Shown piece after piece: positions 41,391-53,600 of a stretch of DNA of 64,000 nucleotides. The notes beneath the pieces are model-generated. The model ran no database searches and was not told the DNA's origin. It saw only the letters and a program-made list of their open reading frames with translations. The stretch spans positions 16,430,001-16,494,000 of the forward strand of contig NC_071328.1 in assembly GCF_010183535.1 (NCBI RefSeq), written 5' to 3'. This stretch comes from Caenorhabditis remanei. Taxonomy: Eukaryota; Nematoda; Chromadorea; Rhabditida; Rhabditidae. Each line of letters begins with the position of its first letter. Position 1 is the stretch's first letter. The position numbers and the translations under genes were made by a program.

Positions 41391-42640
41391 CTCTCTTCTT
41401 CTCTCTTTCACATGAGGCTAACACAGACTACAAACTACACGTGGTGTCTGCTTAGCCTCCTCCTTAGCAGCTCCCAAATAGAAATTCACTTAGATTGTGT
41501 TGACTGGTTGTTGATAACTGGTGGTTATACGAAATGTGTGTGTTGATTACCTGAAATGTTTTAGAATTGGAAAAAGAAACAAATATTCGAAGCAAAAATG
41601 AGACAAATATAACAAATAATAAATATAGATGTATGTAGATCAAAACTAAAAAGTATAAGAAAATGTTAAGAGGATAAGAGGATAAGTTAGATTAGTCGAA
41701 AAACATCCATACTTTTTGAGCCTCTGCCATGTTTTTAATATTTGAAAATTAGTTACTTTTGTAGATCAAATCCAGGGCTACATTTTTGCAGTTGACAACT
41801 TTTTGATAGCTCCGCCCACTTTTGAGATAGAAGCCTTTAAAGACTGTCTCTAACTTTTCTGCGCTCCCCTATCCCGATCTTTAAAGACGCATATCTCAAA
41901 AGTGGGCGGAGCTATCAAAAAGTTGTCAACTACAAAAATGTAGCCCTGTACTTGATCTACAATACTAATTTAAAATCATAAAACTGATGTGACAAGGGGA
42001 GATTGTAACGGGCTCTTGAAGTTCAGCAAAATTCTACACTGACAAAAATAGTTTTGTCAGTGTAAAAGTTTGGTCATTGTAACTGTGTACTTACAGTGGC
42101 AGAATCTCAAAAAAGAGAAAATTTAGACCTTGCGCCGAAGGCGCACCAGAAAAATTTTCATGTGTGTGCAATCTTGCGCCGCAGGCGCACCAGACTGATA
42201 TTCTGACAATCCGATTTTAAGCGCCGCAGGCATCCGGTCAATAGGAAGTGATATCAGACCGACCATCTTCTAAGAAGGGGGCGGGGCTTAGAGTGGAGCC
42301 TACAAAGATATAAGTGTATACAACGGAACTAATTGATTATTCACATGTCCAATTACTTTGGACACCCAGAATATTCCAGAAAGGTCACGACTACTTCCAT
42401 TAAGTAATGACAAGGTGTCAATTATTTATGAGATTCTCCTTCTCTGGCATCCCATGCAGTTGTTTTATTTGGACTATGGTTGGAAAAAGAAAGTGTTAAT
42501 CTTGGAAAGAGGCTGACTTATTTTAAAACAGATGAGCCGATAGGCGGTTTGGCTTAGTGGATACGGTATCATTGGTTATCATGTTAATGTAACGAGACAC
42601 TGTCAAAAATACAGTGACCCAAAACAGCAACTTTGAGATC
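41391..42640. repeat. Intergenic region with an inverted pair of GCTCCGCCCAC elements
   Basis: Forward copy at about 41757-41828 and reverse copy at about 41885-41960 form a 200 bp inverted repeat. Four or five GCGCCGCAGGCGCACCAGAC-type motifs follow (42130-42240). A further GGGGGCGGGGCTTAGAGTGG occurs at 42278. No gene is supported. Confidence 0.6.
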
Positions 42641-44050
42641 CCGCCATGACCTCCCTGCCAGCCCAATTTCTTCCAATTAACACAATTTTTGTAGATCAAA
42701 TCCAGGGCTACATTTTTGTAGTTGACAACTTTTTGATATCTCCGCCCACTTTTGAGATATGCGCTTTTAAAGATCGGATGCCTGCGGCGCTAGAATCCGC
42801 TAAAAATGTAGCTGGCGCGCCTACGGCGCGTAGAATCGTATTGTCAAAATGTCAGTCTGGTGGGCCTGCGGCGCGATATTGCACACATGAAAAGGATGCT
42901 GGTGCGCCTTCGACGCAACGAAGCTTCGAGAGCCAGGAGCTGGGAACTCGTTTTAGAAAATGTTTGAGAATTTGCTGAAAATTGGCTCAAGTTTCAAGCT
43001 CTTTCTTTGGTTTTTTAAGCTTCATAGCAGGAATGGACAAAAGATTTTGTAACCATCGTATTCGGAATGGTCGAAACTACCTATGAGCCAATTTTCACTA
43101 AATTCTCAAAAATTCAATAAAAGGAGTTTCCTTGTGAGGGGGGAGAGTGAGGGACCAAAAGCTGAAATGACACTTTCTATTTCCGTCACATAGTATTATT
43201 CTGTAAGTGACACGAATAACGTCAATTTGTATCCGAGATTGACCGAGGAAGGGGGAAATGAGTTGAATAGTCTAGAAACACGCAAAAAAGAGGGGTATTG
43301 GTCTCCCCTGATTAAAAAAGTTTAGAGCTCCTGTGTGGGTGTAACAAAGAAATAAAGAAAAAAGTGGAAAAAGCGAGAAGGGCGGCTGCCTGAAACATAA
43401 TTAGCTCATATTTTTCGGCCAGTGTAACCAATTTTAAACAATTTTACACTGACAAAAATTTTGGTCACTGTAAAAAAGGCTCAGAGCTCTCGTCTATGAA
43501 AAAGAGCAAAATGAGAAGGGTGGTGCCTACCTGTACCTCTGCAACCAATTAGTCCTATATACCGCTAAATATCAAAATGAGATGGGCGGTCTGAAATCCG
43601 AGAAACCTAAGTAATTGGTATTTAATTAGGTCAGTGTAACCAATTAGCCATATATATACTGCAGAAAAGAGAAATGGAATAAACAAAATGAATGGAAGGC
43701 TCGAGACGGGCGACACGGATCGAATGTTACTATGGAGACAACACGGGCGGTGCTGAGACAGGAGAGGAAAGGTACATATCTAAACGAGAGGAGAATGGAA
43801 TGGAGAAGGATTATCTGCTCTCTCTCTTTGAGCCGCCCGTCTCTCTCGCTCACAACGTCGTCCTCCACGGCTTCTCCTCCATGAGCGGCGGTGCCAGTGT
43901 GCCCCCTCCGAGCCATCCAAAAAAGGGGAAAGAGAGAAATAGCATAGGAAAATGAGAGGGTGTGGCAGAGAAGACAGAGAAATCAGAGAAAAAGAAAAAA
44001 ACGCTCACATCGAATGGAGCAACATATACTTATTATGCACAATCAATGTG
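42641..44050. other. Intergenic, repeats and low-complexity only
   Basis: One GCTCCGCCCAC element at 42685-42765, GCGCC motifs at 42775-42920, an ACACTGAC..GTCACTGT pair at 43444-43475, and a GA-rich stretch at 43740-44000. ORFs across the GA-rich part lack splice signals or domains. Confidence 0.5.
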
Positions 44051-44054
44051 GAGG

Positions 44055-44530
44055 CTGGCGTGTCGGAGGCGCGTTTCTTATTCAGATACGGAAACATGAT
44101 GAGCACATTCTGTGTTGCTAATGAGTATTGTGGAGGCGAAAAATGATCACTGGCGTGCCTCTGGCGCGTTTTCACAAAGAATGAAATTTGTGTATCTGAC
44201 TGGCGCACCGTTGACGCGTTTTTAAAACAGAGAGGACCCGCACTAACAATATGAAATTGATGTCTGGCGCGCGTTTGGCGCGTTTTCACAGAGACAATGT
44301 AAAACGTGAGCAGGTACACCATAATTATAGATTCCTTGATGAAATTTGCTGGCGCACCGTTGACGCGTTCTCAATGCAGAAAGAACTGTGTGGCGAGCAG
44401 TGTAACAATAAGTATCGGTATAAAATTGCTGTCTGGCGCGCGTTTGGCGCATTTTTCAAGCGAGAAAGTGCTCCATCTCGACATCGCTACAAGGTACATG
44501 GAGTAGCTGGCGTACCTTTGGCGCGTTTTT
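44055..44530. repeat. Array of CTGGCGCGCnTTTGGCGCGTTTT motifs
   Basis: Seven copies in one orientation at about 44055, 44153, 44200, 44262, 44349, 44431 and 44505, each starting CTGGCG and ending GCGCGTTTT or GACGCGTTT. Spacing is 47-98 bp, and some spacers share AATATGAAATTGATGTCTGG-like ends. The first 3 bases of the inner arm vary freely. Confidence 0.75.
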
Positions 44531-45204
44531 GTTTAGTTACAAGTGACGGCACTTTAGGAAATGACAAATTGTTGATGTTTACTAAGAAAAAAATAAGGAA
44601 ATGTTCTAAATTTATCCCTGGGACGACGGAAGGAAGCACTCATCTCCTTACTTGAGATTTACTAAGGGAGGATTTATTTATTTATACGTATTAGGGGGAG
44701 ATGTTGTTGAGACATGTTTATAGATACATTGAAAATGGTGGCTCAATTGGAGATTTGAGGTGAAGAGAGTGGGGGGATTTGAGATTTGAGATTTGATAGG
44801 GAGCGAGGAAAAGAAGAAGAAAATCGTATAGGATTCTGGATTTGAGAAGGGAAGTCTTTGGAGACGTGGCTTTCAAAATTTTCAGGTGTTTTGTCTGTCT
44901 GTCTCTCCTGTCTGTTTCATGATATTAAAAAGCGAAATTGACAAAGCCGCGGCTTTCTAGAGTTTCAAGGGAAAGCATGACTTGATATACTTTTGACTTT
45001 TTGGTACCAATTTGACAACCGGGGTTCGACCCCACTGGTGCCTTTTTGGGCTGACTGCGACTATTTGAGATTTTCAAGAAAAACCCGCAGCCGGCTGTAC
45101 GACAACCTTGTTTGTAGGTCAACGCGGCAACACACAGAGGGATGTCTAGAAACTCAAACGACTTAATATTTGTTTAGAAGAGCACACGGTGCTAAAATCG
45201 AACA
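44531..45204. other. Intergenic, no gene seen
   Basis: AT-rich, with one GACAACCGGGGTTCGACCCC element (about 45012-45031) related to the B-box-bearing repeats at 34.7 kb, and a GGGAAGTCTTTGGAGAC fragment at 44848 related to the next fold-back. Confidence 0.5.
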
Positions 45205-45635
45205 AGGGAAGTCTTTGGAGACCCGGCTTTCAAACAACCCATAAATTTGGTCATAGGTACTTTCGACTACGGGGAGTCCATTTCTGCAGTCAAAACCAGC
45301 TAAATGTTTCTGCGAGCTGAGTTATGAGCTCTAAAACTTTCCATAAAGATAAGCTTGATCAGATGGATTTCCATATCGGCCATCGCGCGGTTCCATTTGT
45401 GTTCCCCAACGGTTTACTTGAGCTCGTCTGTTGCAAAAATGAAAATATCTTTGCGTATACTATTTGCCGATTTGGAATTCCATGTAAAAAAAACTGAACC
45501 ATATGAAAAATTTCAGAGTTCATAACTCGTCTCTCATAGACATTTACCAGGTTTTGACGGCAGAAATGAACTCCCCGTAGTTAAAAATACCTATGTATTA
45601 TAGATCATTCGAAAACCGCGTCTTCAAGGAATTCC
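45205..45635. mobile_element. 430 bp fold-back element
   Basis: Left arm GACTACGGGGAGTCCATTTC and TGCAGTCAAAACC mirrors the right GGTTTTGACGGCAGAAATGA and ACTCCCCGTAG. Outer ends are GGGAAGTCTTTGGAGACCCG and a degenerate GCGTCTTCAAGGAATTCC. The centre (45350-45480) is unique. There is no ORF. Confidence 0.65.
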
Positions 45636-46479
45636 ATTATGAGAAAGGCGGTATGGAGAAACTAGAAAAAGTATATAAATTCTAGGCATAATGATACCAA
45701 GAATGGGGATGAAGGGAGCTTTTATATTAAAATATAAAAGATGGTTTGAACGTATAGGAAGTATTAAGACTGCTGACGAACGTCCGGGCGGAGAAAGAAC
45801 TACGGAAATTGAGGTGTGACGGAGGCACACTTTTGCAGGTGGGGAGGATTAGATAGGCTCATGGTGGCCTCTGGTGGAATCGATGGTAGCAATAATGTTT
45901 GGTTATAGAGTAGTGAGACTGCTAATTGTGAGTTCCTCGAAAAACTGAAACTCATGAGATCGAAGAGTTCAAACAAGCTGACAGAGCTTTGCACACCAAA
46001 AATAGAGTGTCCAAACCCTTACTGTATTCTAACTTTGACATCTCGCTATTCTTCAATGTAGATGATTACTGTAATCGGGTCTCGAGACGATTATCAGATT
46101 TCATGTCAATGGCATTTAACCTATTGGTTTATGGGACACCTGCCTTCATGTCGTTCTTTCCCTTCTTAGATTTTATTCTGCATCCTTAAATAATGTCCCC
46201 TTGTTAGAATATGTTATAAGCTATGTATCAGTTGGGAAATGCAAAAACTTGAAACTCAGATATCATCTCGAAGTAATAGCGGTGAAACTTGTTAGATACA
46301 ATGACAATTTTGGTCAGTGTATTCTTCTGTGTGCTATCCCCCCTAATACCTAGTGTATTCTGCGATATCGATATAGGTCTTATTGTCTGTCTGACTTTTC
46401 CGAGTGTCCGGATGTCGGAGGGCGTTAAATACACTGACAATTTTGGTCAGTGTATTTTGGTCAGTGAACGAAGACTACG
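45636..46479. other. Intergenic, no gene seen
   Basis: Unremarkable AT-rich DNA with ACACTGACAATTTTGGTCAGTGT palindromes at about 46300 and 46430. No ORF shows splice signals or domains. Confidence 0.5.
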
Positions 46480-46487
46480 GTAGCCAC

Positions 46488-46670
46488 CATACTTGTCACG
46501 GGCCGGGCCGGGCCGGGCCGGGCCGGGCCCGCTAAAAAATCTTCCGGCCCGGGCCGGCCCGTCAAAATATTGAAAAAAAAGCTTGCTGCGGGCCCTGCGG
46601 GTCGGCCCGGGCCCTGAAATTTTCAGAGGGCCCGGCCCGGCCCGGCCCGGCCCGTGATTTGACAAGTATG
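46488..46670. mobile_element. hAT-like MITE made of GGGCC repeats with 8 bp target duplication
   Basis: 183 bp from CATACTTGTCACGGGCCGGG to CCCGTGATTTGACAAGTATG. GTAGCCAC flanks both sides exactly (46480-46487 and 46671-46678). Both arms are runs of CGGGC/GCCCG, complementary to each other, around an AT-rich centre. Its architecture matches the CCGGAAT and CGGAAGT elements, with a different filler repeat. Confidence 0.8.
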
Positions 46671-46678
46671 GTAGCCAC

Positions 46679-47460
46679 AGTATCCCTGTTCAAACCGGTT
46701 GGAAGTTCAGAGAAGCGTTTCGAGACCCAATAATTTGAAATTCTCGAAAGTCTATAATTATCTCGGTCCATATGTCTCCATATGCTATCCCCCCTAATAC
46801 CCTTTTCCCGACCCCACCCAAAAATGCGTCACCTGCCTGGCTGGGGAGGATTAAATTACTATCTAATTCTATCTATTTCTCTTCCTTTTCTTATTTCCTT
46901 CTCGACTACAAACTACATTCGATTTGTGTACATATTTATTAAAAGGATTTCACAAATTAAATGTCACAATCAGATTCACAAGGATATGAAAAAAAATGAT
47001 TTTTTTTGGATTTTTTAAATTTTTTAAAAATTTCAAGAATTGCAGTGGGGCGAGATTGCAACCGGGTGAGGTCAGATATAGCAAATCTCTATTGAAACGA
47101 ACGAGGGGTTACGGTATGTGCAATGGAGCATTATTGCATAGTTCAAAAAACAAAACAAAAAATGGAAGTGAATTGATACAGCAATCGCGCTCTGATGACA
47201 ACAATTTTTTTGGGGGAGAAAGTTTGAGTTGTACAATAGAGCGCGATTGGTGTAGATGGGAAAAAGATACGAGTGCGCAAGTGCGCTCTAATGAGAATCA
47301 TTTAAACTTTGAGATATTAGTTTAGTCCAATAGAGCACACTTGCAGAAACTGGGAGAAACAGAGATAAACGAGGAACAATGAAGAAAAATGACCAACTTT
47401 GAAACCTTGCCACCCACAGAAAGAGTGTTTGATCTACACTTTAAAAAATTGTTATAAGTT
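46679..47460. other. Intergenic, no gene seen
   Basis: AT-rich, with several AATAGAGCGCGATTGG and TAGAGCACACTTGC motifs at 47170-47345. ORFs lack support. Confidence 0.5.
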
Positions 47461-48007
47461 TGTAGATCAAAAATCGCGCTACATTTTTGTAGTTGAAAGT
47501 TTTTTGATAGCTCCGCCCACTATTGAGATATACGCCTTTAAAGATGAGAGAAGGGGAGAGAGTGCGCAGACAACGAGACGCTCTCGTTTCTCTGCGTCTC
47601 TCCTCCCTCTCGCGTCATGTTTATAGCCATTCGAAGCGTCTTGACACGTTGATTTCAAAAATGTAAATTTCATTGCTCAAAACTCAAAACTGATAGAGAT
47701 ATGGAGACATTTGTAAATAAAAAAAAATTTTGAAAATTTGTTTTCACAAGACATAGGCTATCTCACTGAGTTTTCAGTTTTCAGCTCTGAAATTTACATT
47801 TCTGAAATCAGCGTGTCAAGGCGGTCCGAATGACTATAAACATGAAATGATAGGGAGGAGAGACGCAGAGAAACGAGAGCGTCTCGTTGTCTGCGCACTC
47901 TCTCCCCTTCTCTCATCAGCCAGCTTTAAACGCTTGTATCTCAGAAGTGGGCGGAGCTATCAAAAAATTGTCAATTACAAAAATGTAGCCCGATTTTTGA
48001 TCTACAA
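47461..48007. repeat. Near-perfect 547 bp palindrome
   Basis: Outer arms are GCTCCGCCCAC elements in opposite orientation. Inside are GAGAGTGCGCAGACAACGAG and CTCTCGTTTCTCTGCGTCTC on the left and their reverses on the right. Next come CATGTTTATAGCCATTCG and CGAATGACTATAAACATG, and inner arms TTGACACGTTGATTTCAAAA and GAAATCAGCGTGTCAAG. The centre is about 60 bp of AT-rich DNA. It ends 72 bp from the stop codon of the 140 aa gene. Confidence 0.8.
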
Positions 48008-48078
48008 GTCTGTATCAAAAAATTTTGGAGTAGATCAAAAACTGGGTCTGTGGCAAGTGTTGGTTTTGTATTCAAAAT

Positions 48079-49401
48079 TTAATTCGGTTCTTCTGGGATG
48101 TCGCCGTCGTCTTCTGGTTCTTCTGGTGGCTCCTGATTCTCTCTGTCCATTTCATCCCAAGCGGCTAACTCCGCCTCCAAGTCCTCCATAAACATGTGCA
48201 TCATGAAATCAACTTCCCTTAGTTCTTCCTCAAAATGATCTTCGAATGCTTGTCGTTCTTCGTCATTCAGCTGATTCTGATTCCGCATATCATGGAAATA
48301 TAACATCTCCGCATCGAGCATCTCAAGACGACGGATTACACGAAGTTGGAGTTCCAATTGTTCCATGTTTTCATGATCTTCCTCCATTGCGTGGTCAAGT
48401 ACCATTTGCAAATGGTCAACTGGGATGTCTTCGAGGCGGCTGGAAATCCGAAAAATTGAAATGGAGTTACAATGACAAACTTTGAGATCCCGTCACGGTC
48501 TGGTTTCCCAACCAAATCTTTTGAAATTAGGCTAGTTTTGTAGATCTTGAATAGGGCTACATTTTTGTAGTTGACATCTTTTTGTTAGCTCCGCCCATTT
48601 TTGAGATACACGCGGTCTAACTTACAGTGACAATTTTGTCAGTGTAAATTGTCAGTGTATGTTGGAAATTGTTTGAGATCCCGTCACGGTCTGGTTTCCC
48701 AAACAAATTTTTCGAAATTAGGCTAGTTTTGTAGATCTTGAATAGGGCTACATTTTTGTAGTTAAAATGTTTTTACTAGCTCCGCCCACTTTTGAGATAT
48801 AAGCATTCTACCAAAGGTTCCTTGCGACACCTGCAGCATTTTCATGTGCAATTTAGCGCCGCAGGCACACCAGACTTTCTAAAAATAATGTATAATGTTA
48901 CACATCGCTATATAGGTCTTGTTTGCAGCTACATTTTTGTAGTTGACAACTTTTTTATAGCTCCACCCACTTTTGAGCTATGCGCCTTTAAAGATAGCAA
49001 AGTGACCAAGGTACACTGACAAAATGCAATGACAAACTTTGAGATCCCGTCATTGCCTTATTTCTCAACCAAATTTTTTGAAATTAGGCTAGTTTTGTAG
49101 ATCAAAACATGATCTTCATTTTTGCAGTTGACAACTTTTTGATAGCTCCGCCCACTATTGAGATATGCGGCTTTAAAGATCGGAGCTAAAATCCATCGGC
49201 GCATAAAATTGTGAAAAATTGATTTTTTCCCATTTTCCCATTTCTTCAAGTGTTCCAATGCATTGAGAACTTTGTTTATAGATGCCTAGAGACTACAAAC
49301 TACAAACTACAAACTACAAAAACCCTCTTTACGCCTCACCGTCGATTCGCCCGAATATCCTCGATAATTTCTTCCAAATTCGGATTTTCGTTGTTCTCCA
49401 T
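48079..49401 (-). CDS. Small acidic helical protein of unknown function, 140 aa
   Basis: Two exons: 49340-49401 (ATG) and 48079-48439 (stop at 48079). The ATG is one base behind ttattttag, a trans-splice-like acceptor. CG of exon 1 plus C of exon 2 gives Arg, joining DIRANRRRLEDIPVDHLQMV in frame. The protein is highly acidic with heptad-like helices (EDHENMEQLELQLRVIRRLE, ERQAFEDHFEEELREVDFMM) and a disordered tail (PPEEPEDDGDIPEEPN). No conserved domain or signal peptide is recognised. It is likely a small coiled-coil or charge-rich intracellular protein. The 900 bp intron holds four GCTCCGCCCAC-type elements. Confidence 0.72.
48520..49175. repeat. GCTCCGCCCAC elements in the intron of the 140 aa gene
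   Basis: Four same-orientation copies at about 48534-48607, 48722-48800, 48925-48985 and 49092-49165. The first two share a GAGATCCCGTCACGGTCTGG leader and lie 188 bp apart, the same spacing as at 9.77-10.24 kb. They are the most rightward members of this family in the window. Confidence 0.75.
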
Positions 49402-50632
49402 TCTAAAATAAGCATTTTTTCAAGATGACGTCACTTTAAGAAGATTCAGAAGGCCATTTACAGAAATTTCTATAAATCTCGAAAAAAAATACTAAAAACA
49501 GAAAAATACAAAAAATTCCAAAAAAAATTTCCAGAAGACGTCGCGCCGTGTCTCCGAGAATCACACGACGATGAATGCGCGGCTCGAAGAGAGAGCGAGA
49601 GAGTATAGAGCAGGAGAGACGCAGAGAAAAAGAGGCGCCGCCCGGATTAGAGTCCCATTATCTCCATGGTTACAAAGGGATATCAGATGGGAGAGAGAGA
49701 GAATGAGAGACGCAGAGAAAGAGAAAATCGATAATTGATGAAGCTTAGGGAGGATGTTGTAGTTTGTAGTCTTAGCCTCACCAATGCGAAAAAGAGATTT
49801 AAAAAGTTTTAAAAAAAATCAAGAAACAGGTGGAAATAATGACCAGCTGCTATAGTTTTCAATTTGCGGCGAAGGTGCGCCAGCTATTTTTGAAATTTTT
49901 CAAAAAATGAGATAGTTAGAGCACTTTGACATTTTACTGAGGCTAACTCGATTTTGTAGTTTGTAGTCGTTAGCCTCAGTAAATCATTACTGAGGCTAAG
50001 TGACTATAAACTACAAAACTCGCTTAGCCTCAGCAAAAATGAGTTTTCGCGTTTTAGATGAATTTTTGTCTATTTTTAAAAAATTTTTTGGTCTTTTCAG
50101 GGGAAAAACAAGAAAAAGTTGATTATGGAGCCTGAAAAACAGAAAAAATCTCAAAAAATTGGCAAAAATCATCCAAAAACCACTTTTGCTGAGGCTAACT
50201 CGAATTTGTAGTTTGTAGTCTGTTAGCATCAGCAAAATCTCTTTTTTTCTCATTTTTCGCCAATTTTGTTAGATTTTTCTGCTTTTTAACGTTTTCTAGT
50301 CATCCAAACTCGGCAGAAAAGGGGAAAAAGTACAAAAAAAAAAGAACGGAGAATCGGCTTCTAGCTGATTTATCCAACAACAAAAAGATAAAGATTGATA
50401 AGGAGCATACAAAAAAAGAGACAAAAAGGGGGCGGGGCAGTTTCAGAGACCACCAAAATCTAGAAAAATTGATTAGGAAATGAGGGAAATTGTTTAAATT
50501 TTGAGGAAAATAATTGATTAAAAAGTAAATTTTCAACAAATGGGAAATCAACGGGATTGTTTTAAAAATTAAAAAAATTATTTTTTTTCAGAATTTTCAG
50601 AATAATGACACATATGGAATAATTAGCAGCTT
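49402..50632. other. Region between the 140 aa gene and the AT-hook gene
   Basis: Upstream of the 140 aa ATG is a GA-rich stretch with GAGAGAGCGAGAGAG and AGACGCAGAGAAAGAG (49580-49730), probably promoter. Then come three TGAGGCTAACT palindromes (about 49937, 49987, 50190) and AT-rich 3' flank of the AT-hook gene. No further gene is seen. Confidence 0.5.
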
Positions 50633-53600
50633 CTAAGAAAAAGAAGATGTGGATGGCTGTGTATTATCATTGGAAATCGGAAGAATCGATGGTTTCAATG
50701 GGAAATTCGTAAAGTCTGAGATGAGATCTAGAAGATGTTGGACACCTTCATTGAGGACGTCGACTCCAGATGGCTCCACGAATTGGTCAATGTCAGAGGA
50801 CAACACGATTTCACGGAATTTCACGACCTGAAAATGAAATGTTGAGGCTTAACAACTACAAACTACAAATTTTGGGATTTAGAAATTGAAAAAAGAACAA
50901 AAAATCGGTCAAAAATCAACATTACTGAGGCTAAAAGAGTTTTGTAGTTTGTAGTCAGTTAGCCTCAGCAAAATCGAACTTTTGCGCTTTAGATGGAAAA
51001 TGAAATGATGAGGCTTAACGATTACAAACTACAATTTTGGGCTCCGGAAAACGCCCCAAAGGCACGCCAGATTCTGAAAAAAAACATTTTGTCAAACTAA
51101 AACCACTGAAAACCAGAAGAGCTTAGCCTCAACAAACTTTACTGAGGCTAACTGCTAACCAACTACAAAATTGAGTTATCCCGTTTTAGATGAATTTTTG
51201 CCTATTTTTTGAACTTGTTTGGTCCTGAAGCAGGAAAAACAGAAAAAAATCTCAAAAAAATGGCAGAAAATCATCGAAAAACCACATTTGCTGAGGCTAT
51301 TTCGATTTTGTAGTTTGTAGTCTGTTAGTCTCAGCAAAATCAGTTTTTTTTCGGTTTTAATGTATTTTTTGCTGATTTTGCTGGATTTTTTTTTGACTTT
51401 TCAACGTTTTCCAGTCATCCAGATACTATAAACTACGGTTTTATGGATTTTTCTCAAATTTTTCCCTTTTCGATTCCATTTTTCGAAACAAACCTGCGGT
51501 GAGATCTTCTTCAACGCGTCCATAATTGGTGTGTAATGAAGTGAAGTGGGATTATCAATCATGACGAGAAGAACCGTCTTCTGCCATTCCATTTCTTTCT
51601 TGAATTTCTCCGCGTCTTGGGCGGTCATTTTAGTGGCGACTGATGGCATTGAGAACACTGATTTGTCTGGAAAAACAAGAAAAAAGTTTAAATATTGCTG
51701 AGGCTAAACCAGTTTTGTAGTTTGTAGTCAGCTAGCCTCAGCAAAACTTCACTGACGCTAAGCGACTACAAACTACAAAAAAGTTAGCCTCAACAAAATC
51801 GAGATGCCGATTTTGCTGAGGTTAATTCGACTTTGTAGTTTGTAGTCTGTTAGCCTCAGCAAAATCAGTTTTTCTCGTTTTTCCCCAATTTTCTTGGATT
51901 TTTTTGCTTCTCAACGTTATCTAGTTATGGAAAAGTGAGTAAAAGGAGATTTTAGGCGGCTGAAATTTCAATTTTTAGTTATAAATCGGCTGTGCCACTG
52001 GAAAAGTGCTTAAAATACCATTTTTTGAGTGAAAAAATAGGTTTTTCACCGATTTTTTACTAAAAAAGGGATAGAAAATCCCATTTATAGAGTAAAAATA
52101 CGAGTTTTTGACGTTAAAATTGATGAAAAATGCATCTGAAAACTAACGTTTCAACTCTTTATCCTTCTCTTTGGGCTCCAAAAACTGATGTTCAATCATC
52201 GTCATCTGCGTCTGAAGCAGTTTAAATGCAACACTCAACACATCCGATGACCCAGTTCTCGCCATAAACATTGACGTCTTCAAACTCCCATCGTCGTCAT
52301 TCAGAAACTTCTGATGTGCCACGTGGCACGCCTTCTGAATCTCATCAGGCGTCAACTGAGTGACGTAGGCCGTCTGGAATTTCGAGTTGAGAAGCCAATT
52401 GATAACGTTCGCCTGTTCAGAATCTCGATGCATCAGAATTCTGAGTGCCACGTGGAATTCAGAAGACGTCGGCTCTTTTTCGAGTTCATCGACGACGAAT
52501 TGACAGAATTTTGAGCAATTTGAAATCAGACAATACGCTAGACTCTTCGCCAATTGAATCGGATTTTTGTAGAGTAAAACGAGGAAAAGATGACGCATCC
52601 ACGTGGATTTCTGGAAATGAAGAATCTGGGCGGTCTCATCTGAATCTTCGTCATCGTCGTCGTTGACGTCTTCTGAATTATTCGGTGATGGAAGATACTC
52701 GGCGAAGTGAATTGCGTGGCAGAAGAGACGGACGAGACGGCCACACTGCTTCGTGTCAATGCAATCGCGGAGAGAAAGTTCGTACAGGATTCGGCTGGAA
52801 AAATTTTGATGAGGCTTAGAGACTACAAACTACAAAAGTTGGTTTTTTGAGAAAATTCGATCTGAAACTGACAATTTATGATCGATTTTGATGTTTTTAC
52901 TTAGGCTAACTCGATTCCGTAGTTTGTAGTTTGTTAGTCAGTTAGTCTCAGTAAACTTTACTGACTACAAACTACAAAGCCGAATTAGCCTCAGAAAAAG
53001 TGGTTTTTCGCGTTTTCGATGATTTTTTATTCCAATTTTTGGGAGTTTTTTCTGTTTTTATGGCTCCAGAATCCACAGTTTCTTGTTTTTCCCTCAAGAA
53101 GACCAAAATAATTCAAAAAATAGACAAAAATCCGTCAAAAACGCGAAACGGCGGTTTTGCTGAGGCTAACTGACTACAAACTACAAACCTCGCTTAGCCT
53201 CAGCAAAAGTGAAAAATGGATAATTTTCGACTGAAATCGGATGGTTTTTTGCGCACCAGTCATCAAAAACCATCAAAATCGGTCTTGCTGAGGCTAACTC
53301 ATTTTTGTAGTTTGTAGTCAGTTAGCCTCAGTAAAGTTTACTGAGACTAACTGACTACAAACTACAAAACTCGCTTAGCCTCTGTAAAAGGGTCATTTCG
53401 ACTGAAATTTGATGATTTCGAAGAATTTTTTGTCAATTTCTAGAAATAATGTATTGAAATGCGCGTTTTAGAGATTAAACTACTAAAAATGTCTCATGTT
53501 AACTGGAAAATGCTTTCAAGGAGGCTGGGGCACCGTAGGCGCGATCTCTTCTGCTCTTACCGAATAAACAAGTGGAGCAACATTTGATCATTATCATTCA

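Noticed and set aside
42541..42600. A tRNA-like A-box (TGGCTTAGTGG) in intergenic DNA
   Set aside because: No B-box or pairing acceptor stem follows, and a chance match to one short degenerate motif is likely.
43644..43955. Overlapping ORFs on both strands in a GA-rich segment
   Set aside because: Low-complexity DNA keeps several frames open. No introns, domains or start context support a gene.
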